DNA of 64,000 bases from Bradyrhizobium stylosanthis (GCF_001641335.1 NZ_LVEM01000008.1:1-64000); one strand, 5' to 3'. Counted from the stretch's first letter, positions 34,647 through 43,893 are shown. Notes: generated by a model from the sequence alone, not told the origin. Made by a program: numbers and translations.

Positions 34647-37277
34647 ATGCAATCTGAGCCGGACATCACCATGATCGCCTCGGCTGAGCGGTTCGCGCGC
34701 ACGGCGCAGCAGGGCGAGACCGCCGCGATGCGTGGACCGTTTGCGCGTTCCCGGGCGCTCGTTCCCATCGTGACGGCATCGGGCTTTGCAGGCCTCGGCT
34801 ACGAGATCGTGTGGACGCGGCAGCTGAGCCTTGCGCTGGGCACCGAGATGATGGCGGTGCTCGGCGTCATCGCCGGTTTTTTCGGCGGTCTGGCCCTCGG
34901 CGCGTTCGCACTCGACGGGCTGATCCGCCGATCGGCATCGCCATGGCGTGTCTATGCCATCCTTGAAGCCGTCATCGCGGTTTGGGGCCTGACCAGCGTC
35001 TGGCTGCTGCCCGCGGCCGGGCGGGCCTTGCCGCCTCTGCTCGGCACCGAACCCTCGCCGGTCCTGCTGTGGGCCGGGAGCCTCGCGCTGCCGACACTCG
35101 TGCTGCTCCCGGCAACGATGGCGATGGGCGGAACCCTCGCCGCGCTGGAGCGGATGATGCGTCATGCGCGCGGCGAGGCGCGCGTCACGGCAGGCGTGTA
35201 TGGGGCGAACACGGCCGGAGCTCTGGCGGGCACGCTCGCCTCAACATTCCTCCTGATCCCGGCGCTCGGATTTTCGGGAACATTGCTCTGCCTTGCCGGC
35301 GTCAACGCGCTCTGTGCCTTGGCCACGCTTGCGCTTGGACCCGCAGCCGGCAAGGCCGATGTCGAACAGAAGCGGCCCGAACGACTTCGCGACCTGCGGC
35401 TGACGATCACCCTGTTCGCCACGGGACTGCTCGGAATCACCTTCGAGGTCCTCGTGGTCCGGCTTGCCGCGCAGGTGATGGAGGATACCGTCTACACCTT
35501 TGCAGGGTTGCTGGCTGCGTATCTGCTCGGCACTGCCGCCGGCGGCTTGCTCTGGCAGCGGACCGGCCGCGATGCCAACGATGGCAATCTGCGCGGCCTG
35601 CTCGCCGGAGCAGCATTCGCCTGCATCACGACTGCTGCGCTTGCGCCCTTTGCCGGCCGGCTGGTCGAGATCGCATCGGCTGCGGATGTGCTCGGCGAAC
35701 TGGCGGTGGCGATCGCCCTCTTCCTCGTCCCGGCAACCGCAATGGGCGCGCTGTTCGGCCTGCTGGCGCAGCGGGTGAGCGATCAGCGCGGCTCGGTCGG
35801 ATCGGCGGTCGGCATCAACAGTCTCGGCGCCTGCATCGCACCGCTGGTGGCGGCGCAATTCCTGATCCCGGCCCTTGGTGCCTGGACGGCGCTGCTTGCC
35901 GTCGCCGCAGGCTATCTGCTGCTTTTGCCGCCCAGCCGATCCGCATTGCTGTGGTCCGCTGCACCCGCGACCTGCGCACTCATGCTGTGGCTCAATCCGG
36001 CGCCATCGTTGACGCGAGTGCCATCGGGTGGCGCACTGCTGGCGGTTCGTGAAGGACCGATGGCGACCGCGAGCGTCGTCGACGACGCAGCAGGTACGCG
36101 GTACCTCGAGGTCAACGGGCATTTCCGCATGGGCGGGACCAGCTCGACGCGATCCGACTATCGGCAGGCGATGCTGCCGCTGTTGCTTCACAGAGCGCCG
36201 CACAGCGCTGTGTTCCTCGGCATCGGCACCGGCGCCACCATGATTGGCGGAACCCAGATGCCCGGCGTCAGTGTTCACGGCGTCGAGCTCTCGCGGGAAG
36301 TGGTGGACTTGCTGCCCTGGTTCGTCGATCCGCATGCGGTGTCGGTGCCACGCCTGACCGTCGCGGATGCCCGCCGCTACGTCGCCGCGGATACCGGCCA
36401 GCACGACGTGATCATCGCCGACCTGTTTCACCCCGCGCTCGACGGCAGCGGCGCGCTCTATACGGTGGAACATTTCCAGGCCGTGAAACGCAGGCTGGCG
36501 CCTGGCGGTATCTTTTGCCAATGGCTGCCGCTCTACCAGCTCGACATGCCCTCGCTGCGCGCCATCATCCGCGGCTTTCTCGAAATCTATCCCGACGGCG
36601 CGGCCTGGCTCAATCACTACAGCGTCCGCACCCCGATGCTCGCGCTGATTGGAACGCGCGACGGCGGCCATCTCGATATCGACGCGCTGGACGCGCGGCT
36701 GCACGACCCAGCGACCGCAAAGGCGGTACGGCCGCTCGGATTCGAAGCGCCGATCGACCTGCTCGGGCAATATGTCGGAGGCCCGCGCGCCCTCGCCGCC
36801 TTCGCCGGCCAAGGCCCGCGCAACACCGACGACTATCCGTTCGTGACGTTCGATGCGCGGCGGAATGTTCGTGCGCTCCGGGCAGCGCCCTGGTCGCTCC
36901 TGCTTGCCGTCACGAAGGAGATTGAACCGGATGCGAACGAACTGCTGGCCGGCGTCGGCGGGCGCGACGCGCTCTCCGCGCGCCTCGACGCCTATTGGCG
37001 TGCGCGCAGCCGCTTTCTCGAGGCCGGCGCGTCGCTGCCCGGCGATCCGCGCGGCGCCGCTCTGATTGAAGCCGCCTCCCCCGGTCTCATCGATGCGCTT
37101 CGCCTGAGCCCCGAATTCGATCCGGCCTACGGGCCGCTGATGGGGATGGCGAGATCCCTGCTCGGCTCGGACCGCGCGGCCGCCGCGCGCCTGCTGCGCA
37201 GGATCAACGAGGCCGCGCCCGCGAGGCCCGAGGCGCGCGAGCTGCTGCTGCGCGAGTTCGGCTTGCGGAACGAGTGA
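34647..37277 (+). CDS. Fused multi-pass membrane/spermidine-synthase-like protein
   Basis: 876 residues from the ATG at 34647, spaced eight bases from AGGAG. Residues about 35-450 hold roughly 12-14 membrane segments typical of the fused MFS/spermidine synthase family (GFAGLGYEIVWTRQLSLALG, FLVPATAMGALFGLL). Residues about 470-740 are the SAM-binding spermidine-synthase-like domain (FLGIGTGATM, VHGVELSREVV, DVIIADLFHPALDG, LAPGGIFCQWLPLYQL). A helical tail of about 130 residues ends it. The catalytic function of such fusions is not settled. It follows the TonB receptor and may be co-transcribed. Confidence 0.82.
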   Translation: MQSEPDITMIASAERFARTAQQGETAAMRGPFARSRALVPIVTASGFAGLGYEIVWTRQLSLALGTEMMAVLGVIAGFFGGLALGAFALDGLIRRSASPWRVYAILEAVIAVWGLTSVWLLPAAGRALPPLLGTEPSPVLLWAGSLALPTLVLLPATMAMGGTLAALERMMRHARGEARVTAGVYGANTAGALAGTLASTFLLIPALGFSGTLLCLAGVNALCALATLALGPAAGKADVEQKRPERLRDLRLTITLFATGLLGITFEVLVVRLAAQVMEDTVYTFAGLLAAYLLGTAAGGLLWQRTGRDANDGNLRGLLAGAAFACITTAALAPFAGRLVEIASAADVLGELAVAIALFLVPATAMGALFGLLAQRVSDQRGSVGSAVGINSLGACIAPLVAAQFLIPALGAWTALLAVAAGYLLLLPPSRSALLWSAAPATCALMLWLNPAPSLTRVPSGGALLAVREGPMATASVVDDAAGTRYLEVNGHFRMGGTSSTRSDYRQAMLPLLLHRAPHSAVFLGIGTGATMIGGTQMPGVSVHGVELSREVVDLLPWFVDPHAVSVPRLTVADARRYVAADTGQHDVIIADLFHPALDGSGALYTVEHFQAVKRRLAPGGIFCQWLPLYQLDMPSLRAIIRGFLEIYPDGAAWLNHYSVRTPMLALIGTRDGGHLDIDALDARLHDPATAKAVRPLGFEAPIDLLGQYVGGPRALAAFAGQGPRNTDDYPFVTFDARRNVRALRAAPWSLLLAVTKEIEPDANELLAGVGGRDALSARLDAYWRARSRFLEAGASLPGDPRGAALIEAASPGLIDALRLSPEFDPAYGPLMGMARSLLGSDRAAAARLLRRINEAAPARPEARELLLREFGLRNE

Positions 37278-37288
37278 TCCGCCAGGAC

Positions 37289-37912
37289 TTACGGTGCGAA
37301 ATTGATCCGATAGCCCCAGCAGTCGAGATGATCGGGGATCGCGTTGAAGGCGATCGTGATCCTCTGCCCGCCCTGATTCCGGGGCACCTCATGGTAGAGG
37401 TAACTTGGAAACAGCACGAGATCGCCCGACTCGGCCTCCGGCAGGGCATATTTGCCCGCGTTGAAGGGGCCGATCGCAGCTTCGCGCGTGTGGTGGCGGA
37501 AGGAGAAGTCGAAGCCGCCGGGCGGCCGCACGAAGACCGTCTTGCAGGCCGGATGCGAGGGCGTCAGATAGATGATGCCGGAGACGAAGCTGTTGGCATG
37601 GGAATGCAGCGTCTGGTTTCCGCCGGTCTCGAGCATGTTGGTCCACATCTCCTTGACGGTCCAGCGCAGCTTTTCGCCGAACAGCAGGACACCGAAATCG
37701 ACGAGCTTGGGCACGGCAAGCTCGGCGATCTCGCGGAACAGCTCGTTGTCGCGGGGATCGGCAACCTCGGTGTGGAAGAGCTGGCCCGAACGCAGATTGC
37801 CCTCGACCCTTGTATCCCGGATCGCAGCCACGGCGGCTTCGTTCAAGGCGGGCGGCAGCAGCCCGGGCGAGCGCAGCAGTGGAATCGGGAAAAGCGGCTC
37901 GATCTGGTCCAT
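37289..37912 (-). CDS. Putative 2OG-Fe(II) oxygenase (2OG-FeII_Oxy_5 type)
   Basis: 207 residues. The double-stranded beta-helix core shows NQTLHSHANSFVSGIIYL (first metal histidine region) and SYLYHEVPRNQGGQRITIAFN (distal histidine and 2OG-binding arginine). This matches the small TIGR02466-like family of putative dioxygenases. The gene converges on the spermidine-synthase-like gene with only 11 bases between stops. Substrate unknown. Confidence 0.8.
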   Translation of the reverse strand: MDQIEPLFPIPLLRSPGLLPPALNEAAVAAIRDTRVEGNLRSGQLFHTEVADPRDNELFREIAELAVPKLVDFGVLLFGEKLRWTVKEMWTNMLETGGNQTLHSHANSFVSGIIYLTPSHPACKTVFVRPPGGFDFSFRHHTREAAIGPFNAGKYALPEAESGDLVLFPSYLYHEVPRNQGGQRITIAFNAIPDHLDCWGYRINFAP

Positions 37913-38013
37913 GTCGCAACGTCACCCTGTTCTTGAAACGCGGGCAGACAATGCCCGGGCTAAGATGACACCGCGATGACAGCGCGCAGGATCTGCAGAA
38001 TTCTCCAATCCCG

Positions 38014-38355
38014 CTATTCGTGCGCGCCGAGCACTTTCAGCTTCTCGCCCGGCAGCAGCTCATGGCGCCGCTCGCGCACCTCGTCCGAGGCACGCGCGGC
38101 CATGTCGATGCATTCGTCGAACTCGCCGTTGCCGGCTTCGACCAGCGCCTGATGCAGGTGCCGTTCGGCGAAATAGCGCGAGAGATGATCGGACGGCAGG
38201 GCCGCCGCCAATGCGCGCGCCTCCGCGACCGCGACATCGCAATCCTCCTGCGTCGGCTCCTCCGAGGCAGGCGCGGCCGCGCCGGGGCTGGCCATGGCGC
38301 AGCCAAGGCCGCCGAGCAGGCCGAATGTGCAGATGGCGATACGAAGCAGATGCAT
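38014..38355 (-). CDS. Small exported protein of unknown function
   Basis: 113 residues from the ATG at 38355. The N-terminus (MHLLRIAICTFGLLGGLGCAMASPG) is a signal peptide, with GLGC offering a possible lipoprotein site. The mature part is helical with two cysteines (EEPTQEDCDVAV and EFDECIDMA) and resembles small TPR-like or SurA-partner helices; no family recognised. It lies downstream of the His-rich PHP-like gene on the same strand. Confidence 0.6.
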   Translation of the reverse strand: MHLLRIAICTFGLLGGLGCAMASPGAAAPASEEPTQEDCDVAVAEARALAAALPSDHLSRYFAERHLHQALVEAGNGEFDECIDMAARASDEVRERRHELLPGEKLKVLGAHE

Positions 38356-38441
38356 GTCAACCGTTCCGGGCCGCGAAGCCCGCCTTAAAACGAGTACGGC
38401 GGGACGCAAGGCTGCGTCCCGCCGGATGGCCTCACGTCACG

Positions 38442-40472
38442 TCAGTGGTGGTCGTGATGATGATCGTCGTGGTCGTCATGATCGTGGTGATCATGATCGT
38501 GGTCGTTGTCGGCCCGCAGACCGAGCCGGCGCGCCAGCTCGGCGTTGGTCTCGACCAGGAGCTTCGGCGAGCCTTCCGGCCGGACGAAGATCGGGTTGGC
38601 ATAGAACCAGACGTTCGAATAGGCCTGAACGTCGTGGGTCACCTTCTTGGCGCCGTTCACCGTCTCCAGATGCGTCGGGCACGCCGGATCGGTGCAGCTG
38701 ACCTGCGCGTTGTTGGCGTCCAGCAGCGGATTGCCGGCGGTATCCGACACGTTCGGGGTGCCGTTCGGAATGTTGGTTCCACGCGCACGGATGTAGAACG
38801 GCTTGGTGCCCGCGGTGAACGTCGTCGTGAACGTCAGCCGCACGCCGTCACGATCGCCCCGATGCTCGCGATGCATCTGCGTCGCGGGGATCTGGCGGGC
38901 AATGGTCGCGGAAGGATTGTACACGATCGACGCGCCGGCCGTGCCCGCGGCATTCGCCACCGCGTAGTTGGGCGCATCGGGCGCAACGACGCCGGTGATC
39001 TGACCGGTGATCAGGTCGACGTGGTCGAGCGACGGCTTGTTGAGCGGCTGCTTGATGCCCACCGGCACCAGCAGCGGATTGTTGAAGCTGTACGGAGCGT
39101 TGTTCTCGCGCGGGACGGTCAGCTGCATCTCGACGGTGATCTTCTCGCCGGGCCGCACCACCAGGGTTTCACCCATGGTCTTCCAGTCGTCGCCGCGCGT
39201 CTTGGCACGGAACACCATGTCCGGACCGATCAGGTCGGCGTTGACCGAGTACGAGTTGCCCGAACGCATGCCGTCGACGACGTGCTGCGACGAGAACCGG
39301 CCGGCGTTCGGAACATAGAGCTTGGTGTACTCGCCGGGAATGAAGTCGGCCGTGGTGAAGGAGTCGCGTGCACCGCCGGCGCCGCGGCTGTGCCAGTCCG
39401 AGCTCACATACACGAAGAAGTTGCGGCCCTCGCCGAGCAGTCCGTCCCAGAGGCCGCCGACCTTGGCGGTGTAGATGCCGCTCATGCCGTAGGTGCCGCC
39501 GCCAACCGCGCCGGTGCCGTAGGAGCCGGAACCGCCATTGGCGCCGCCTTCGGCGAAGTGACCGGGCGATTCAATGCCGAACGCAACCGTCGGGCCCGCA
39601 TTGTTGAAGTCGCGGAAGTGCTCGATGTTGTAGCCCTTGTTGGCGGTCGCGCTGAACGGACCCTGGCGTTCGGTGTGGGTCGGAATGATGTAGGATTGCA
39701 GCGGATAGTTCGCCTGCAGCCACTTGACGCCCGTCAGCGCCTTCTGATGGCCGGCCGTGCCGGTGTTATTGACGTTGTCCTTGCCGGGCCAGAGCTGGTT
39801 GCCGCCGGCGTCGATGGTGGGGCCGATCGCGTCGGTGTCGGCGCGGTCGAAGCGGTATTCGAATTCCGCCATCTTGTCCGCGTTGCCGGGCTTCCGCCGG
39901 TGCATCGGGCGCTGTCCGGTGATGACGGCGACGTCGACGTGCTCGTGGCCGGGCGCGATCCACTCGAGCCCCTCGATCAGCACCTTGTCGTACTGCGCCG
40001 AGCGATTGACGATGGTCGGATACTCGACCTCGCGGATCGACTGCCAGCGCCACATCTGGGCGCCGGTGCCGGAGCCGTTCGGGGTGCCCTTCAGGCTGGA
40101 GATGGTGATCCCGTCGATGGTCTGGCCGAGCGTCTGGCTCCAGGTCGTCGTGGTCTGTCCGGGAAGATTGGCGCTGGTGTCGCTGAAGCGGCAGTCGCGA
40201 TTGCCGGAACCGCCGTGGTTGCCGAGGGTGAACCAGTCGAGATCGAAATTGTTGCCGCCCGCCGACGCGGTGCCCCGCCCGACCGCACGGTCGATCGTGT
40301 AGCCGGCTGCGACCGAACCGTCCGTGCACGTGTTGTGATTGTGCATGTCACCGGCAACATAGGGGTTGCCGCGGCGCTCGCCGCGGCCGAACTCCTCGGC
40401 CGTCGCGCTCTGAGTCAGCGCCAATGATGCCGATGCGGCGGTCAACAGGATCGTCTTGCCAGATGGAAACAT
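38442..40472 (-). CDS. Secreted PHP-like metallo-phosphoesterase with His/Asp-rich tail
   Basis: 676 residues with a signal peptide (about 1-25, ending QSATA). The N-terminal GDMHNHNTCTDG and DWFTLGNHGG segments look like a PHP-type metal centre (HxH, then Asp/His), and VSSDWHSRG, HTERQGPF supply more candidate ligands, as in DUF3604-like proteins. A C-terminal beta-sandwich region follows. The last 22 residues are almost only His and Asp (DHDHDHHDHDDHDDHHHDHH), a strong metal-binding tail that fits the nickel setting. Substrate unknown. Confidence 0.72.
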   Translation of the reverse strand: MFPSGKTILLTAASASLALTQSATAEEFGRGERRGNPYVAGDMHNHNTCTDGSVAAGYTIDRAVGRGTASAGGNNFDLDWFTLGNHGGSGNRDCRFSDTSANLPGQTTTTWSQTLGQTIDGITISSLKGTPNGSGTGAQMWRWQSIREVEYPTIVNRSAQYDKVLIEGLEWIAPGHEHVDVAVITGQRPMHRRKPGNADKMAEFEYRFDRADTDAIGPTIDAGGNQLWPGKDNVNNTGTAGHQKALTGVKWLQANYPLQSYIIPTHTERQGPFSATANKGYNIEHFRDFNNAGPTVAFGIESPGHFAEGGANGGSGSYGTGAVGGGTYGMSGIYTAKVGGLWDGLLGEGRNFFVYVSSDWHSRGAGGARDSFTTADFIPGEYTKLYVPNAGRFSSQHVVDGMRSGNSYSVNADLIGPDMVFRAKTRGDDWKTMGETLVVRPGEKITVEMQLTVPRENNAPYSFNNPLLVPVGIKQPLNKPSLDHVDLITGQITGVVAPDAPNYAVANAAGTAGASIVYNPSATIARQIPATQMHREHRGDRDGVRLTFTTTFTAGTKPFYIRARGTNIPNGTPNVSDTAGNPLLDANNAQVSCTDPACPTHLETVNGAKKVTHDVQAYSNVWFYANPIFVRPEGSPKLLVETNAELARRLGLRADNDHDHDHHDHDDHDDHHHDHH

Positions 40473-40748
40473 CTATCTCCCCTCATTCAAGTCAGATATC
40501 GCGAACAACAGAAACTCCGGGAATTCGAACTCAGCGACGTGAGCGACTCCCTGCGCGGCGCGATCATGACCAGAGTTCCGATACAACTTCGTGAAGGATT
40601 TGTGTTTGGCGAACGCAGGTCGGGAATTTCCGCAAGGCATCTTGCCTCCGGCGTTTGTCCGTTGCATATCCGCGCCGCGCGAAAGTGACAGTTGAAATGC
40701 TCTGCCGCATTCAGCGGCGGCGCGTGCTGCGAGATTTGTGACAACCAT
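40473..40748. other. Divergent intergenic region, no NikR box
   Basis: This 276-bp region separates the reverse-strand PHP-like gene from the forward HupE-type operon and must hold two promoters. I looked for GTATGA/TCATAC arms and found none. No hairpin or other regulatory motif stood out. Confidence 0.4.
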
Positions 40749-41657
40749 ATGTCAATGCCGGCAACACCAGTTGAAATGCAGTCCTTTCCGACATCGCATG
40801 CGGGAGGTTCGGATCCGGGCGCCGATGCCGCGCGTGGCGCGGCAACGTCGTCGCGCTCCTTTGTCTCAATGCTCGTGCGGCTCTCGCGCGAACCCTTGCT
40901 GCACTTCACCCTGCTCGGAGCGATCATCTTCGGCGCCGATGCCGTGCTGCATCCGCCGGCCAAGGACGAAAAGGTCATCGCGGTCACCAAGGTGCTGCGC
41001 CAGTCCTTCATCGACAATTTCGACGAGGACAAGGAACGCGCCCCGTCGAGCGAACAGCTCCAGAAGATGATCGACAGCTGGGTCGCGAGTGAGATCCTGT
41101 ACCGTGAAGGCAAGGCGCTTGGCGTCGATCGCGGCGACGAGACCATCCGCGACCGGATCGCTTTCAAGATGCAATTGCTGATCTTCGACCAGATCCGCGT
41201 CCCCCGTCCGACCGACGAGCAGCTCAAGGCATGGTTTGCGGAAAATCACGCCCGCTTCGACGAGCCGGAGCGCGTGTCCTTCTACATTACCCCGCCCACC
41301 GATCAGGCAACGGCGCAGCAGCGGCTCGACGACATTGTCCAGCAGCGCGAATCCGAGGAGCTGCAGCATCTGACGCGCGCGATTCTCGCCCGGCCGGTCG
41401 ACAGCCTTGCCCCTGCCTTCGGCGAGACCTTCCGTGACCAGCTGCTGGCGATGCCGGAAGGGGAATGGAAGCTGCTGCAATCCAAGGACGGCTGGCACGT
41501 CGCCCGGCTGGATTCCCGGCGCCCCGGGGATCTCGCAAGCCTGGACAAGGTTCGGGATGAGGCTGCCCGGATCTGGCATACGGATGAGACCCGCAAGCTC
41601 GCCTGGGAAGCGGTCAAGCGGCTCAAGGCGTCCTATCAAGTGCGGTACGAGCCGTGA
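40749..41657 (+). CDS. Parvulin-like peptidyl-prolyl isomerase, membrane-anchored
   Basis: 302 residues from ATG 40749; ribosome-binding signals are weak and TTG 40692 or ATG 40755 are alternatives. A single membrane helix (about 45-62, LLHFTLLGAIIFGADAVL) precedes a SurA-like helical region (RAPSSEQLQKMIDSWVASE) and a parvulin-type domain (about 170-275, FGETFRDQLLAMPEGEWKL, KDGWHVARL). It probably helps fold periplasmic or membrane proteins. It overlaps the first HupE-like gene by four bases, so it belongs to that operon. Confidence 0.72.
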   Translation: MSMPATPVEMQSFPTSHAGGSDPGADAARGAATSSRSFVSMLVRLSREPLLHFTLLGAIIFGADAVLHPPAKDEKVIAVTKVLRQSFIDNFDEDKERAPSSEQLQKMIDSWVASEILYREGKALGVDRGDETIRDRIAFKMQLLIFDQIRVPRPTDEQLKAWFAENHARFDEPERVSFYITPPTDQATAQQRLDDIVQQRESEELQHLTRAILARPVDSLAPAFGETFRDQLLAMPEGEWKLLQSKDGWHVARLDSRRPGDLASLDKVRDEAARIWHTDETRKLAWEAVKRLKASYQVRYEP

Positions 41658-42646
41658 GCGCGATCCGTTATCTGCGATTGGCGCTGCTGGCGGTCACGCT
41701 GGCGCTGGCCGTGCTGATGCGGCCGTCGGCCGTCAGCGCGCATGAAGCCGCGATGGGCGTGCTCGAATTCCGCGAGGTCCGGCCCGGCGCCTTCGTCGGG
41801 CGCTGGAGCATCGAGCCCTCGATCGGCGCATCGCGCGTCGACCTGCGCGTGCCGCCGCACTGCTTCCTCCGCTTGCCGGAGATGAATTGCGGCACCAAGG
41901 GGCTGGTGGGTCCGATCACCATCACCAATCTCGGCTCCAACATGTCGGTCGTCCTGATCAAGGTCGTCCCGATCGAGGGCGAGCCGCGCAGCTACACCAT
42001 TTCGACCGCCAATCCGGTCGTCTCCGTTCTCGGCACCGGCGCACCGACGCTCGAGGTCTGGCTCGAGCTGGCCAGGACCTATGTGAACTACGGCATCGAT
42101 CACATCCTGCTCGGCGCCGACCATCTGCTGTTCGTGCTGGGCCTGATCTGGATCGTCGGCGGCGGCTGGCGCCTGGTGAAGACGATCACGGCCTTCACGA
42201 TCGGACACAGCGCTTCGCTGGCCGCGGCCGCGTTCGGCCTGATCGGCGTGCCGGAACGCCCGCTCAATGCCTGCATCGCCTTGAGCATCGCCTTCGTCGG
42301 CGTGGAGATCGTCAAGCAGCAGCGCGGCGAGATCGGGCTCACCGCGCGCTATCCGTGGATCGTGGCGTTCAGCTTTGGCCTCGTGCACGGCATCGGCTTT
42401 GCGAGCGCGCTGGCCGGACTTGGGCTGGAACGCCGCCTGCTTCCGGCAGCGCTGCTGTTCTTCAACATCGGTGTCGAGATCGGACAGCTCGCTTTCGTGC
42501 TGCTGGTGCTCGCCTTGATCTGGGCGCACCGGCGGCTCGATGCCGTCGTGCCGCGCTGGGGCGAGGCGCTTCCGGCCTATCTCATCGGGTCGGTGTCGAT
42601 GTTCTGGTTCTTCGGCCGCCTGGTGCGCGTGTTCGCCGTGATCTGA
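41654..42646 (+). CDS. HupE/UreJ_2-family membrane protein with periplasmic domain
   Basis: 330 residues from GTG 41654 (GTGA overlap). A signal peptide ends near SAHEAAMG, leaving His close to the mature N-terminus, a likely metal ligand. A soluble domain (about 35-140) with two cysteines is followed by about six membrane helices. The family motif YGIDHILLGADHLLFVLGL carries Asp/His pairs; HGIGFASALAGLGL is also typical. Relatives include the HupE/UreJ_2 proteins next to hydrogenase and urease genes, linked to nickel or cobalt entry. Confidence 0.82.
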   Translation: MSAIRYLRLALLAVTLALAVLMRPSAVSAHEAAMGVLEFREVRPGAFVGRWSIEPSIGASRVDLRVPPHCFLRLPEMNCGTKGLVGPITITNLGSNMSVVLIKVVPIEGEPRSYTISTANPVVSVLGTGAPTLEVWLELARTYVNYGIDHILLGADHLLFVLGLIWIVGGGWRLVKTITAFTIGHSASLAAAAFGLIGVPERPLNACIALSIAFVGVEIVKQQRGEIGLTARYPWIVAFSFGLVHGIGFASALAGLGLERRLLPAALLFFNIGVEIGQLAFVLLVLALIWAHRRLDAVVPRWGEALPAYLIGSVSMFWFFGRLVRVFAVI

Positions 42647-42663
42647 GCGAGAGTTTGAGCACA

Positions 42664-43269
42664 ATGTCCTTCCGTCTTCCCCTTCCCCTCACGACCGCGA
42701 TCGTTTCGCTCGCGCTGATGCAACCGGCGCTCGCGCATGAGCAGGCGGGCGTGGCGGGCGGGCTTGTCAGCGGCCTCCTGCATCCGGTCACGGGGATCGA
42801 CCATTTGATCGCGATGGTGGCGGTCGGAATCTGGGGCGCGCAGCTCGGCGCGCCCGCGATCTGGATTCTGCCGATCACCTTCCCGCTCGTCATGGCGATC
42901 GGCGGCGTCTTGGGCGTGCTGCATGTTCCGCTTCCTTTCCCGGAAGTGATGATCGCCGCCTCCGCCGTGATCCTGGGACTGGCCGTTGCCGCCCGGCTGC
43001 GCCTGCCCTTTGCCGCGGCGGCCGTCGTGGTCGCGGTGTTCGCGATCTTTCACGGGCATGCGCACGGCGCCGAGCTTCCGCGCGCGGCGAATGCGCTGGC
43101 TTATGGCGTCGGCTTCGTCACCGCCACCGGCCTGTTGCATCTCTGCGGCATCGCGATCGGCACGCTGACGCGCTGGCCCGCGGGCGAGCGCCTCATCCAG
43201 GGGCTTGGCGCCGGCATCGCGGCGATCGGCTGCTATTTCCTCGCCCAGGGCGTCGGAGCCTTCGCATGA
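42664..43269 (+). CDS. HupE/UreJ-family nickel permease-like protein
   Basis: 201 residues. The signal-like N-terminus ends at LAHEQAG, placing a histidine at the mature start. The defining HupE motif HPVTGIDHLIAMVAVG lies at about 40-55, and FHGHAHGAE at about 122-130 adds further histidines. Six membrane segments are predicted. HupE from Rhizobium leguminosarum is a nickel transporter, so a nickel or cobalt role is the best guess, in line with the NikR-type site nearby. Confidence 0.88.
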   Translation: MSFRLPLPLTTAIVSLALMQPALAHEQAGVAGGLVSGLLHPVTGIDHLIAMVAVGIWGAQLGAPAIWILPITFPLVMAIGGVLGVLHVPLPFPEVMIAASAVILGLAVAARLRLPFAAAAVVVAVFAIFHGHAHGAELPRAANALAYGVGFVTATGLLHLCGIAIGTLTRWPAGERLIQGLGAGIAAIGCYFLAQGVGAFA

Positions 43270-43883
43270 AGCCGAATTTGTTGCGGGCCGCGATCGCAGC
43301 CTTGATGCTGCTCGCCGGCGGAAACGCAGCCGAGGCGCACATCGTCGCGGCGCGCCTTGGCGATTTCTACATGGGGGTCGTGCACCCGCTCACCGACCTT
43401 GGGGATGTCGTGCTCTGGACCGCGACTGGCGTGCTGGCCGGCACGCTCGGAGGCGCCAAGGGGCGCTGGCTCATCCCCGTGTTTCCGCTCGGGCTGCTGA
43501 CCGGCCTGCTGCTCGGGCAAATGCTCGGCGCGGTGTCCACGCAGCTTGCGGACGCGGCCATGATGCTCGCGCTCGGCATGCTGCTCGCCGCAGCGGCGCA
43601 GGTGCCGACCGTGCTGCTGTGCGCGATGGCCTTCGTGGTCGCAATGATCCGGGGCGCGGCGAACGGCGCCGACCTTGCGCCCGAAACGGACCGAGTGCTG
43701 TTTGCGGCAGGCCTTGCCTGCGTCGGCTACGCCGCCATCACGTTGACGATGGCGCTGACCGCGGCCTTCAGGCGGACGACGGCCGACAGCCCGACATCCT
43801 GGCGGGCCATCGCGGTTCGTGCGCTTGGCGGCTGGATCGCGGCGATCGGCCTGATGATGGGAAGCCTTGCGCTGGCGTCGTGA
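43266..43883 (+). CDS. Divergent HupE/UreJ-like membrane protein
   Basis: 205 residues overlapping the previous gene by four bases (ATGA). Signal-like N-terminus ends at EAHIVAAR and about six membrane helices follow. The position of the HupE motif reads HPLTDLGDVVLWTATG, so the Asp-His pair seen in its neighbour is lost. It may be a partner subunit and not an independent transporter. Assignment to the family rests on position, topology and the HPLT remnant. Confidence 0.65.
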   Translation: MKPNLLRAAIAALMLLAGGNAAEAHIVAARLGDFYMGVVHPLTDLGDVVLWTATGVLAGTLGGAKGRWLIPVFPLGLLTGLLLGQMLGAVSTQLADAAMMLALGMLLAAAAQVPTVLLCAMAFVVAMIRGAANGADLAPETDRVLFAAGLACVGYAAITLTMALTAAFRRTTADSPTSWRAIAVRALGGWIAAIGLMMGSLALAS

Positions 43884-43893
43884 ACGCCTGTCT

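Noticed and set aside
32319..35165. 948-codon reverse open frame opposite the TonB receptor and spermidine-synthase-like gene
   Set aside because: It spans two well-supported forward genes and an intergenic gap and translates into charged, family-free sequence, typical of high-GC antisense frames.
38445..38512. Short tandem repeat that could suggest a CRISPR-like or satellite array
   Set aside because: It is the coding sequence of the His/Asp-rich tail; units are codon-sized and there are no spacers.
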